Assembly (NCBI GenBank): GCA_039621445.1
Contig: CP154955.1
Coordinates: forward strand, 29,891,471 to 29,955,470
DNA: 64,000 nucleotides
Direction: 5' to 3'
DNA from: Euglena gracilis
Taxonomy: Eukaryota > Euglenida > Euglenophyceae > Euglenales
In this document: positions 22,082-34,500 of the stretch, piece by piece
How the letters are laid out: each line of letters opens with the position of its first letter
Position numbering within the stretch: position 1 is the stretch's first letter
The notes under the pieces: model-generated
Told to the model about the DNA's origin: nothing
Database searches by the model: none
The model's input: only the letters and a program-made list of their open reading frames with translations
Program-made: the position numbers and the translations under genes

Positions 22082-25058
22082 CTGTGGGGGGGGGGGGCTG
22101 TGGGAGGGACCGAACACTGAAAATCCGCACGCGCGACACAGAGCCAACCAAAGTATGGGACTGTCACTGCGTTGGTTTGAAAATTGACAAAATGACAAAA
22201 TAAAAATGCCAGCGGGCATGAGCACAGGCACACAGCAAAAGCCGCACTTGCTTGTGAGCAAGCACCTTCGGTCAAAAGCAATAAGAAGCAGCCAAAAGTG
22301 ACCACTTTATTTTTGGTCGCTTCTTCAGGCCAATTTTTGGTCACTTCTGAGGCAGATCTCCCGCTTTATCTTTTTTTTTCATTGGCTTCATCTTCATTTT
22401 TCTTAATCATTTCTTCATTTGCCCACATGGACTTTTTTCTTAAAAACATCTTTAAGAAATGGAAAAAAAATAAATGAGAGTAATTGACCACCAAAAACCC
22501 AAAAATGCAGGCAGGGTGTGATGTGGTGCCCTGGGACGTGGAGATGGAAGAAGGGGTGCCTGAGTTTTGGGTGTCACTGCAGCATACAGGGCACATGACA
22601 CCCAGCAAGATGTGCTTGGGAACTTTCCGAACAGCCTCATCAACATGGGATGTTAATGGAACGTTTTGGTGAGGTGTGCCCAAGCCTGATATGATACCCT
22701 GAACCTTCGACTTGTGAGAATTGGTGATGTGCAAATGCATGTGTGCAAATACACAAATAGACAGTGTGTGCAAATGCGCTCACCAACTCTTTGTGCGACT
22801 GCGAAACTGCGAAAAAGACCATGGCTGCAAGCTAAAATTGATGTGTTTGTAGAATCCTTCAAGTGGTTGGTTTGTTTGAATGTGCAAACTGTCTGTTTGG
22901 TCGGTTTGAGCATGGTTAATTTTGAAGTGGTTGGAGTGGCAAATGCGCACATCGCATACTCGCGCATTTGCGCACACTGACATCATTTCGACAAACAACT
23001 GGCCACAGAACTCAATGAGTAAATGGTGTTCTGTGTTCTGTATCCCCCTCATCAACCACGAGTGGCAAAATTCTCCAACAATCCATTGTATATGTTGCAC
23101 GTGAACTCCAACTGCTTTTGTAACCAACTTTCAAAACTTCAACAACGTGCCGCAAAACTTCAAAAAGAAAGCAAAAGGTTGGACCTGTCACCCCACCTCC
23201 AGAACACCACCTAGCGCTGGCAGCTCACAGGAAATGGGGGATATAGGTACCGGAGTTTTTGCGAACTTCCACCCCTCCCATCAGATTTTCTCCCTTGGCC
23301 ATTTGGGTAAAATACCCCAGGCCAGATGGGCCATTTGGTTCTCAGAGAAATACAGTGCCAAACTGGCCATTTCCCTAATTTAAACCCTGAAATGTGGTCA
23401 AAAATGATCAAAAATGGGGGGAACTCGGACAGCATGGACAGAAATGAACAAAGTGGCCAAAACAACTGAAATTTTGAACAATGACTTTTTTTAAAAAAAA
23501 AATAGCCCGCATCGCCCTGCATCGCCCTGCATCGCCCTACCTCGGAACCCCACCTTTGGCCTCAAAAATTCCCACATCGCCCTGCATCGCCCTGCATCAT
23601 CAAAAATGCTTGCTTGGTAACATGGACCATGATCAGGGACAAAAACCTTGCCGAGCCATTTATCTGTGCAGAAAAGCAACCGAACAATCCTCCACGCGAA
23701 CCACCCTCCCCCAAAATCCTTGTAATACGACTATAGAGCAAGAAACCAAAACAAAAAGCGAGCCACACAGTGCCTGTAACACACCGTGGATAAACGAAGG
23801 GGAGCTGTGTAGCTTCGGCAAGCTCAAAACTCCTTTTGTGGAGATTCGTCTGAACTTTTCACGAAGTACCTTGAGCTGCTGGAGAAAGGAGAGGGAGAGG
23901 GAGAGGGAGAGGGAGAGGGCGCCTATGGTCACCGAGACACAGTCCGCACACCCAGTCACGCCCAGTCACGCCCAGTCACGCCCAGTCACACCCAGTCACG
24001 CCAACAGAAATCCCAGCCACCTCGACTTCACAGAAGGTTCTTTGGCCATTTTTGCCTCTTCCGGCTGCTACTGGCCGTTTTGGCACATTTGCTTTTGGTT
24101 GCTCTTTGGTCAGTTTGGACCAGGTTCTCGGGCATGACAGTGTCCCGGGGGGGGGGGGGGGGGAGGGATGCATGTTCCTTACTGAGTGGCGCGAAGAGGG
24201 CCGAGGGTTGAGGTTGGTGCCTTCTCGGATGTCAAACGGGTGGGAAGCGCACACCAGCTGTTACGATGATTGCCACTGGTGCCGATGTGCTGTCTGAACA
24301 GGGCCAGGGTACCACTTTTGGCCACTGTTCTTCATGCCGACTTTTTGGCCAACTTTTTGCCACTTTTGCCCACTTTAGACTGCTTCTGCTACTCTTTAAC
24401 CACTTTTAGGCCATTTTTGGCCATCTTGGCAGCATTTTGCCACCACTTTTGCCCATTGTTGGTAATTTTGTCCATTTTTTGGTCATCTTTGCCCACGTTT
24501 AAGCCAGTTTTGGCCATTTCTTGTTTGTTTGTTTGTTTATTGTCTGCTCTTGGCCACCACTGAGCCACTTTTGGCCACTTTTGCTGCTTTTGACTGCGTG
24601 CATTTTTTTTTTGCTGCTTTTGACCGCTTTTGCCAACTTTTGCCACTTTTTACTGCTGCTTTTTAAAAAAAAAGGGGCAAAAAAAAAAAGGGGGCCAACA
24701 GGAGGGAAAAAAAAAGGCCGAAAAAGCGCCAAAAAGCAGCCAAAAAGGAAGCAGCAAAACGGAGAAGAAAGAGACAAAAGAAAAAAAAAACACAAAAGAA
24801 GATGGGTGGGTGGGGGGGAGGCAGAAGAAGAAAAAAAAAAACAAAACGAAACACCAAAAAAACAAAACAAAAAAAGAACAAAGGGGGGGGGGGGCGGTAG
24901 GGCAAAAAAAACAAAAAAGCAAAACAAAAACACAAAAAAAAAGAACAAAAGGAAAAAGAACAACAAACAAAAAAAAAAAAAAAAAAAAAAGTGATGTCTC
25001 TAACAGGGTGGGGGAAAATAGTTGGCAAAAAAAAAACAAAAAAAAAAAACAAAAAAGA

Positions 25059-25098
<40 letters not shown>

Positions 25099-28000
25099 AC
25101 AAAAAATATAAAGCCCACTTTTTACTGCTGCTTTTAAAAAAAAAATGGGCAAAAATGGGCCAAACATGATTTAAAAAAAAATGCCTAAAAATCTCCAAAA
25201 AGCAGCCAAAAAGAAATCATCAAAACTGAGCAGAAATAGACAAAAAAGTGGCAAAAATGACCGAAAACCATCAAAAACAGCAAAAATTTTCAAAAGTGGC
25301 CCAAAAAATGGGCAATTGTAGGCAAAAAGGGGGCGAAAATGGTCAAAAAGTTGTTAAAAACAGCCAGAAGTGGCCCAAAGCCAGAAGTGGAAAAAATGGC
25401 CAAAAGGGGCCAAAGGTGGCCAAAAAAAAGCCAGTCACTCCCAGTCACGCCCACATATCACAGGTGCTTGGTCACGCGGGAAGCCTTGGAACGGACTTCA
25501 GCCTTCAATGATCAACACAACCAACTTATGAACTCCTACCCACAAGGTGGGCTCAATTTTCACATATCCCACCATATTTTCCCGCTTCCTTCACACCACC
25601 AAACCCAACAACCGTCAAATGTTTGGTGGCTGGTGCCGTCAAACATCTTCTCCTTGTGTGTAGAAAAAGATACGGCAAAGGCTGACACACACCCAACAGG
25701 CAACAGAAATATATGCACACGCACACGCGTAAACGCACAACAATTGGACAATAAAAAATAACGAGGAGCAATAATGTCTTCCCAACAGGAGAAAAATCCC
25801 TCCAGCACAGCGTGGCCACACACAATGACACACTTTGGCGGTGATGTAAGTCTGGCACAGCCGGACCAGGTTGAGCCAGGACAGGCGGGAGAAGAGGCGG
25901 CGGAGCAGCTTGTAGAAGGTCACAGCGCCGGAACGGTCGGTGTCCATACAGCGGAAGAGCAGCGGGGTGATGGTGCGCCCTGCGACGGAATGATCCCACC
26001 CCGAAGGATGGTGGTGGTATCCCCTGCCCAAGGCACGCCAATCTTCAGGGAATGTGTTGTTGACATGGGGGGGGGGCATTATGTCTGTGACCTGGTGGGT
26101 GTGTTGACGCCACTGTGATTTTTTGAAAAATGGGCAGAGTTCTGGAAAAATGTGGATGACATGGAAGGTGTATTATCGACACAGCGTGTCTTGGACAAGG
26201 GGGTCCACATCCTCCTCCCCACCCGCCACCAGAAACCGATTTGATTGTCGCTCAGGAATAATCAAATAAACCGAATAAATGCCGCTGCAGCGAGCCTTGA
26301 CAAAGTTTGCTAATTGTTGCTAAGGTTGACAAAAGGTGGTACTAAAAGTCACCCACACCGATGTTGGACTGCCCCTTCCCCGGGGTCGGGTTGGGTCAGT
26401 GTGAGGTAAACCCCCCCCCCAAATTAAAAGCCCCCCCAAATACAAGACCCCACAACACAACAAAGCCGATTTCATTGGCTATAAGATGGTATGAAGTTGC
26501 ATTTGATTGTTAGATTCTTAACACGGAAGCACCTCCTACGCCAGGCACACCCGCCACGGCCTTCCCCACCAGCTGCTGCTCCGACAGCTCACCAAGGCGG
26601 TCAGTGTCAAGGGCGTGGAAAAAATCGCATGCGGATCGGGAGGCACGGTAACCACCCCGGACGACCCAACAAGCAAATCAAACCTGCGCAAGGGAGACTG
26701 CCCCTCACAAATATTGATGCGCAGTCTGAGTTGGCAGGCAGCATGGGCGGACGACTCTGCCACTTCTGGCGGGACGCACAGACAAAAGCAACGACCCCGA
26801 AACCTCACGTGGAGCCCTACGCTGACACTGCTGGTACCGAGCCAGGGTTCAGACAGCTTGCGTCGCGGTGCCTTCCGAGGCAGGTACAGCATGTCGGTCT
26901 CTTTCAGCTCGTCGGCATCGAGGGCGGGTTGAGTCGGGACGATATCGAGGGTGGAGCTGTGGAAAAACCTTCAGAGCGAGAACCGACACATGGGCATGAC
27001 AAGACTCGCTCACCAGGCTGCTTCTTGCCAGCCTCGGGGTACCTTCTGTGATGGGACACATTGCCGTTGCGCGACGGCGGCGTCTGTCCCACCGCACTCT
27101 CGACCCTGAGATTCTCCTACAACTTAACCGTGACTTCAAGAACTTAAGGGGGGTCAGCTCAGAGGCTGGAAAACTTGGGATGGATATATAAATTGGTTGG
27201 GACCAACCCCCCGCACCTGCCAAGAAGGTCCGGACCGACCCGGGGGGGGGGGGGTACCCAGGACCCCCCAAAAAGGCCAAAATTTTCCTTCTGGAGCTTT
27301 CCACAGAAAATTTTTTTGCATTTGTGACAGATTTTTGCCAAAAAAGTGCCCAAAATGGCACTTTTGGCCGTTTTGGGCTGGGGTCCCCTGGCGCAGTTTT
27401 GGGGGGAGGGGCATGTATGGAGGAATAAATCATAATTTCAATCAGATTACGCAAACATTACAAAATCATACAAAAAACCGATTAATGAAAAGTTGGCAGC
27501 CCAAACCAGATCCATTTTCGTCCACTTTGGCAAGTAAGATGTCATTATCATCCAGCCTCTCTTTTCTCTGGTCAGGGATAAAACGGGTCGCCAGGGGGTC
27601 CAGGGCAGGAAAACGGCTGCTGGCTGGCTGCACCCCCCTGGGGCCCCCTCTCCGCACCAGTCAAAACCTGCCCATAGCACCGCACTTTCCGATGCTAATT
27701 GTATTGGGGCGTGGGTGTGTGGTCACGTGGGCCAGCACTGAATTTGAAGGCATGAGAGGGCACACTCGAGGTCGCCAGGATGCTTCCAGTGCCGGGTGGC
27801 ATATGCCAAATACCACGGCGGGATGAGGGGGAAAAGCGCCGCCAGTAGCTGGTTGAAGCTGAGCCTTCCTGCAAAACGACACACACAGGCATGCCAAGTC
27901 ACCCCTGCCACTTTTTTGGCAAAAACCATTTCCACCACGGCGCACAACATCGGAGGTATTTTTTTTCCCATTTGGGAAGAGCCCGGACCTCCCACCTATT

Positions 28001-28439
28001 TTTTCTTGTCCCTGGTTTTTTTTTTCCAGTGTCTAGCAATATGGCTAGGCAGCGGACCCGCCCCAGGTTATCAAGAAATGGCCCGCGTTGGATGCTTTGA
28101 ATGGGTTCTTGGTTGAATTCGTTCAAAAAAATCCCGCCCAAAAATGGCAAAAATAGGCATTTTTGGCCAGTTTTGGGGTCCAAAAATTTTTCGCTTTGCG
28201 TTGGTCAGGTTCACTTTTTTCCGCTCGCTAGCCCTGCTAGGGGACCCCCCCCCCCCCGGGGTCACTAGGGTTTCCGATAACCAAATTTGGACTGGCTGCA
28301 ATCCAGTCTCTGGGGGGTGGGGGTACTGTGAACCCTTAAGCATGGCCTGATCCAAAGCAATATCATTTGTTTGTTGGCCTACCTGTGTGCATCATTCTGT
28401 CGGAGGGGTTCTATGTGTACACACGCATGCACACACACA

Positions 28440-28531
<92 letters not shown>

Positions 28532-28543
28532 CACACACACGCG

Positions 28544-28589
<46 letters not shown>

Positions 28590-31500
28590 CACACAAAACA
28601 GACACACCAGTCTTCTCAGTGTCTGCCTGGAGAAAGATATGGAGGTTCCAATGTACCCCTCGGTGGGGAGGCAGGCCGAGGAAATCCTGCAACAGGCGGG
28701 GACATAATTTATAAAAAGAATTAAACTTCTTGAATTCAATTTTTGTATAAAAATCACCCAGAAAACCTGGCCCAAATGTGAACGGACACCTTCCCCCACC
28801 CCCCCCCCCCCGGCAGTCACCATGCACCGATTCCGGCAAACACTCACGCCTACCCTCTCACTGACATACGTAGGCGTCGATCTGGAAGAGGCGGCCCTCC
28901 GGGTCAAACATCTTCCGAAGCTCCTCATACTCCTGGTAGTCGAGGCCGCCCTGCACAAAGCCACACAAGCACATCGCCATGAAGCAGTCTTGGGCAACCG
29001 ACGCCCGCAACGCTGCCGGATTGCAAAGGGGGTGGTACCTTGGCGAGGCAGCAGGCGGCTGCAGGCTCCATGGAGGGGAAGAGCGCTCGCAACAGCTGCT
29101 CAAAGGTCACCCTGGTGGCGGAAGGCGCAGAGAGGACCCAAACGTGCAGCAGAAATTTGCAAATACAGAAAGCTCAACTGCGGCAGACCTTTTTTTATAA
29201 AAATGGGAACCCCGGTGGTGGTAATAAAGGGCACCCCCAGCAAGAGTTCCCACTTGTGTGGGGGGGGGAGTCCTCCCTCTGATGCAAATGGGACCGGTCC
29301 CCAATTCCCACGTTCCGATGCAGGATTGCTCTGTCATTGGCGGTGTGTCAAGGTCCAAGTTAGGGTTAAACTTAAATTTGGAGTAGGGTCAGCCTTCGGG
29401 TTACGGCTATGTTAGGAGCAAGCAAGAGGGTTTGCTGAGCTGATTCCTTTACAAATAGGAACGAAGCTGACCCCAGGGGAACCCATTTTAAGGCAAATGA
29501 GCGAAGCTAATCTTCTGGTGCAAACCGACTCCTGTGCTGGGAACTTCTCTTATAAATAAAAAATTGCCATATGGTCCATGGTTCATATAAAAGGAGTTAT
29601 ACTCATCCCTAACCTTAATCTAGCCCGAGTTGCGCTCGTTTAACCAGGCCCAAGTCAAAAAAAAAAAGGGGCTGCACAACAGCACCTTTCTGTCAGCAAA
29701 AAAAAAGATGGGCTGCAGACTCCGGGGGGGGGGGGGGTCTGCTGAAATCAAGTTGGGTCCAGCCCGGTATTGAGGGGTCAAATGGCAAAGAAAAATGTAA
29801 AAGTGGCTGTAAAAAATCCCGTTGGTAATTACTACTGGTCATACTCCCTTTTTCGGTATATTTCAACGCTGCATAACAACACATATTATTTTGTTGTGTG
29901 CTGACATCACATAACGTAATAAATATCACATTGTGTGATGTAATGTTGTATTATGTCATTCTTAATATGTAGCTATTTACATTATCATTTTGCTTTATAT
30001 TTTAAGTTTGTGTCTTATGGTAATGTGTAATTGTTATGGACATATTTTGTATTTTATATCAATGTGGACACATTTCTTTCTGAACTTTTTATAAAGCAAA
30101 CCAATTCTTCTGGACGCCCCAGGCTTCTTTAATTAAGAAGACCCTGCCCCCTCTGGGGAACCCCCCCCCCGGGGATGTCCAAGGGCATTTCCCAAAAATT
30201 TTCCAGCGCTTCATGCTGTAACCCATTCTCAGGCTTCTGGCTTGGAACCCCCCCAGGGGTCCACACCATACTGCTTACCGACCCCCCCGGGGGGTCACTT
30301 TCTACTTTCAAGAAAAAAACAGTCAGTCGCTTCCTACCCCCCCCGGGGGGGGTCGGTCACTTTGGCCACTGGGCCAAAAACTGGGTCAAAATCATCATCA
30401 ATGGACCGGTGCCTTCGGCGCCAGGTGGCACTTTCAGCAGATCCAGGTCTACCCCACACCGGGGGGGGGGGGGTCTGGGGCCAAAAACCAGTCTGTGACT
30501 CTGATAAAACCAGTCAGTCATCCCGGGTCGGACGCACCTTAAGCAATGGTGTGGTCCAGACCGGGCCACATCCACCCACCCGCCTCCCCCGCACCCGCAG
30601 GAAAGCGGTTCCACGCCGGGCCGCGTGGGTGGAGGGACCCCCTTCCCCCCCTGCGGTGGTGTCAAAATGAATCCTGATCCCAGGAGGGGTCCCAATGATA
30701 TAATCAGACGTGTGTGGTTTTCTCAGGTGCGTATCGGATGTGCCGCTTTCACATCGATTTCAGTTTATATTGTGGCAATAAGAGTAGTGCCAGGATTAGG
30801 AGTTGCATCCTTGGTTCGAAAATCAGGTTTCCAGTCATTTTCCTTGATTTGGGCAATTTCTGTTGCATTTGTTATTCGTGATCTTTGACCTGTTTTGGAC
30901 CAAAAATCTGCCCAAAATCGGCATCTCAGCAAAACTCGGGCCAGGCGTCGCTTTGCGAGAAAAACGAAATATTGTTAGATGGGTCGTTCTAAATCGTGTT
31001 TGATTATTTTACTTTGACTCTTTTTCTTTTTCGAGATATTTTCACCAAAAGCAGGTCGCAACCGGCCAGAAAATGTGCAAAAAAAACAAACAGTCCTACG
31101 GCGTTGCACAGGCTTGAGCGCGTTATTGACCTGTTTTGATGATTTGTCACTCTTTGGAGAACTATCTCCAAATATATATTTTTTCTTGCTGGTAGAAAGG
31201 CACTGTGTTACAGCCTCCCCTTCTTCAAGCTCAACTCGGTCCAGAGTGCAAGACAAAATTACTCAGGTGGGTATCGGATGTGACACTTTCACCACAATTT
31301 CGGTTTAGATTGGGGATAATTACCAGAATGCTGTCAGGATTAGGAATTGCTTCCCGGGTTCTGAAATTGGGCCTCCAGAACATTTTCCTTGGTTTGTGTA
31401 ATTTTTGATGTGTTTGTTATTGTCCTGCCTTGGGCCCAAAACCTGCCCAAAAATCGGCAGAACAGCATATGGACAACCGCCTCACCCCCAGGAAGGGGGG

Positions 31501-34500
31501 GGGGGTCCGGACCCTTACCGCAAAGCCGAAGGGTTTCCCATCTGTCCCTGCCCCGGGGGTGGGGTCCCCTCCCAGGGTGTTCTTGGCGGAGGGCTCTTCA
31601 ATCTTATGCCCCTCCATTCTCCGGGCACACGTGTATTCAGGAAAAGCATCGTCCTGCGTGTCTGGCTGGATCGTTGCCTCGTCCCAGAAGCTGTCGGAGG
31701 ACAAATAATAGGGGCCCAGCATTAGGCCATCCACAGGGGGTGCAGACAATCTGCAGAACAAGGCATCAGGGGGGTTCAAACAAAAAAAAATAAATGCTCA
31801 ACTGGAAACTGCGCCCACTGTGCAATCTGTGCACTCTGATGCACTGGACCAGGGAATTTCTTAAGGACCCCCCGAGGGGGGGTCCAGCCTCCGGCTGGCA
31901 AAAAGGCTGCTGGCTGGAAATGAGCTGCTGGCTGGACCCCCCAGGGTGGTGGGGGGGGGGGGTCCGGGGCTGGAGGGGGCTGGGCTGGGCTGGGTCGGTG
32001 AAAAACAAAATATTCTAACACATTTTTGCCATTTTCGACAATTTGACGGATGGAGCCAGCTCAAGGCTGGGGGGCTATGATGGAGGAAGCTTTGATGAGG
32101 GGGAAAAATGCATGGATAGGTGAGCTGGGCAGCCCAGTTGGCTGGCCAGCCTGCGGCCTGCGGCCGGCTGGGCCGGCCTCCGGCCGGGCTGGACCCAACT
32201 TTATTTCAGTCGACCCCAGGGGGGGGGGGTCCCAGCCCGAATTTGGGCTGCTGGCTGGATTTGAGCTGCGGCTGGCTGGACCCCCCCCGGGGGGGGTAGG
32301 GTACCCTCCGGCTTAAGAAATTCCCTGCACTGGACATATTCAATAATGAAATCAAATCTGAAAGGCAAAATGCTGGAAAGCAAAACCCCAAACTGGGTGC
32401 GCATACAACTGTTCGCTTACGTCCTGCAAACCTCCCCTCCCAAATAACTTTGCAATGCCTTCTTACTTCACGTTGAAATGCCAATGTTATGTTGTCTGAA
32501 TAGAAGCATTGCCAATGCCTTCTGTGAGGAAATGTCAATTTCAGATGCTTGGATATCTCTGGGAAAATGGAGAGGTGTGTGCTCCGCATATCCCACACTT
32601 TAAATTCACCTCTGATTCCATGTGACCCGTTCATGCCAACAACATCAGCCCTCGAGCATCTCTTGTTGTTTCCACGCCTTGTATAATTGGTTTTGGGTTC
32701 TTGGTTTCTGTTTCACATTGAACACCTGCAGGAATGGTCCATACATTGGGCAATGATTCATTGCGATCTGTTTCAATCCTTTCCATCAAACGTGAAATAG
32801 TCAGCCTAAGTCCAAACGTTTTTTTCGGCGCGTTGTCCAAAACCCCAACTTCGGCGAGGTACCCACTCAGCCCAAACCCCCCACCCCGGGGGCTCTGCTG
32901 GGACACACCCATTCGCCCCCCCCGCCCCCCCTCCCCCCCAAGTCACAAAAATTAAAAAATCTCTGGCGACAGCCATCAGGGATATCCATATCTTCTATTT
33001 GGGGGACAGATACTCTTGTGTCTGTTGCCGGTGATGTCTACCCCCTCTTGCCCACCGACCGGGTTCTTACAACCCCGGACCAGGGGGGGGGGTGTATATA
33101 CCCCCTGACCTGCAACCCCTGACCTGCTGGGGGGGTGGTCGGTATTTTGGGGGGTGGTTGTTGAGCAAAGGGGGGGGGGTCCCTGCATCCAAGGGACATA
33201 CCGCGGCATTCCATTGGGCCCCATCTCCGCCAGGCTGCAGAATTGGCTGTACAGCTCCTGGATTAGAGGCATGCCTTTGTTGGAATTTAGGAGCAGGTTC
33301 CAACTGGTTGAGACTTCGGCTTCGGCTAGCTGCAGCGTAAAAGTGGGCAGTCCAATTTGCCTGAGCCCAAGCATTACAAAAGTTTTGAAAGCCCTTGGAC
33401 ACCGCTGAATCCAATGACACAACCTTTGTGTATCCAGTGAACATGAAAAAACAAAAATCAGACAAAAAATTTGTTGTGTGTGCAAAACGTGGTTGCCAAA
33501 ACAAAACTTCATAACTCAGCCAATGTTGGTGGTCGCGGATTTTATTTTCCTCGTTTTCAAATTAGTTTGAATATAGCATTTTTACGGGCACTCAAAAAAC
33601 CGTTGGATGTATAAAGAGTTTTTGTCAATTCTCAGACAAAAATAAGCAAAAAAAAATGCAATCACAAAAAATCTGGAATAAAAAATTTTAGTTCTTGCTT
33701 TTATTTTAAAATTTTATTTTAAAGTTTTATTTTTATTTTTTGAAAAATTTAAGTTAAATTAGGATCATCACAACAAAAAAAAGAACAAAGTCAGGCCGGA
33801 AGTTAGGGAACCCGTTTGGAAAGATTTTTGGGTCGCATTTCCATCGTAAATTTACAGAAATGAGACCCAATTTCTGCCGGAAATGCGGCCTAACCTTTCC
33901 CAAATTCCCAAAAGGGGGAGCACACCCCAGGAATCGGTCGGAACCATAACCCTCCCCCCCAAAAAAAACGATGGTCGGACACGGTAGACGTTACCCGACC
34001 CCCCCTTGAAGTTTCAACTTGCCCCCCAAGGGGGGGGGGGGGGGGGCGAATAGGATGTTGCTGCCAAATATGCGTGCATCAGCCCTCCCCCCAAATAATA
34101 TCCCCCCCCCCAAATAATACCCCCCGAAATAATACCCCCCCCTCGGGGACCGACTTCGACGACCGGGTTAATACCCCCCCGAATTTTGACCTGAAAATGT
34201 TGGCAAAAATCACAATCTTTGACAACAAATTACGAAAAAAATCGACTTCTCTGGATCAGATGACCCCCCAAAATGCTAAATTTCATAAGAAAGTACAAAA
34301 AATGACCCCAAAGGGGAGTTTTGGCGCTGTTTTAGCCTATGGGACTTCGAAAAATTTCGAAAATTTTGGGTTCTATTTTACTTAACCCCCCAAACAATAC
34401 TCCCCCCTCGGACCGGGACTTAAAAAATAATACCCCGGGGGGTATTATTTGGGGGGGTTTACACGCGCACGTGCACATATATACATACACACACACATAT

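Noticed and set aside
22366-22773. Minus-strand open stretch with a CPVCCSDT motif
   Set aside because: A possible zinc-binding exon, but without credible splice sites or phase agreement with neighbours.
24499-25198. Lys/Glu-rich and Phe-rich frames of 150–180 codons
   Set aside because: They are read from A-rich or T-rich low-complexity DNA on both strands and have no protein character.
28367-28997. Thr/His/Ala-Arg and Cys/Val frames over the ACGC run
   Set aside because: They are pure microsatellite translation. Only the short spliced segments at 28608–28686 and 28870–28950 are kept.
32206-32634. 142-codon minus-strand frame as an exon of the EF-hand gene
   Set aside because: No acceptor or donor at sensible places, and composition is not clearly protein-like.
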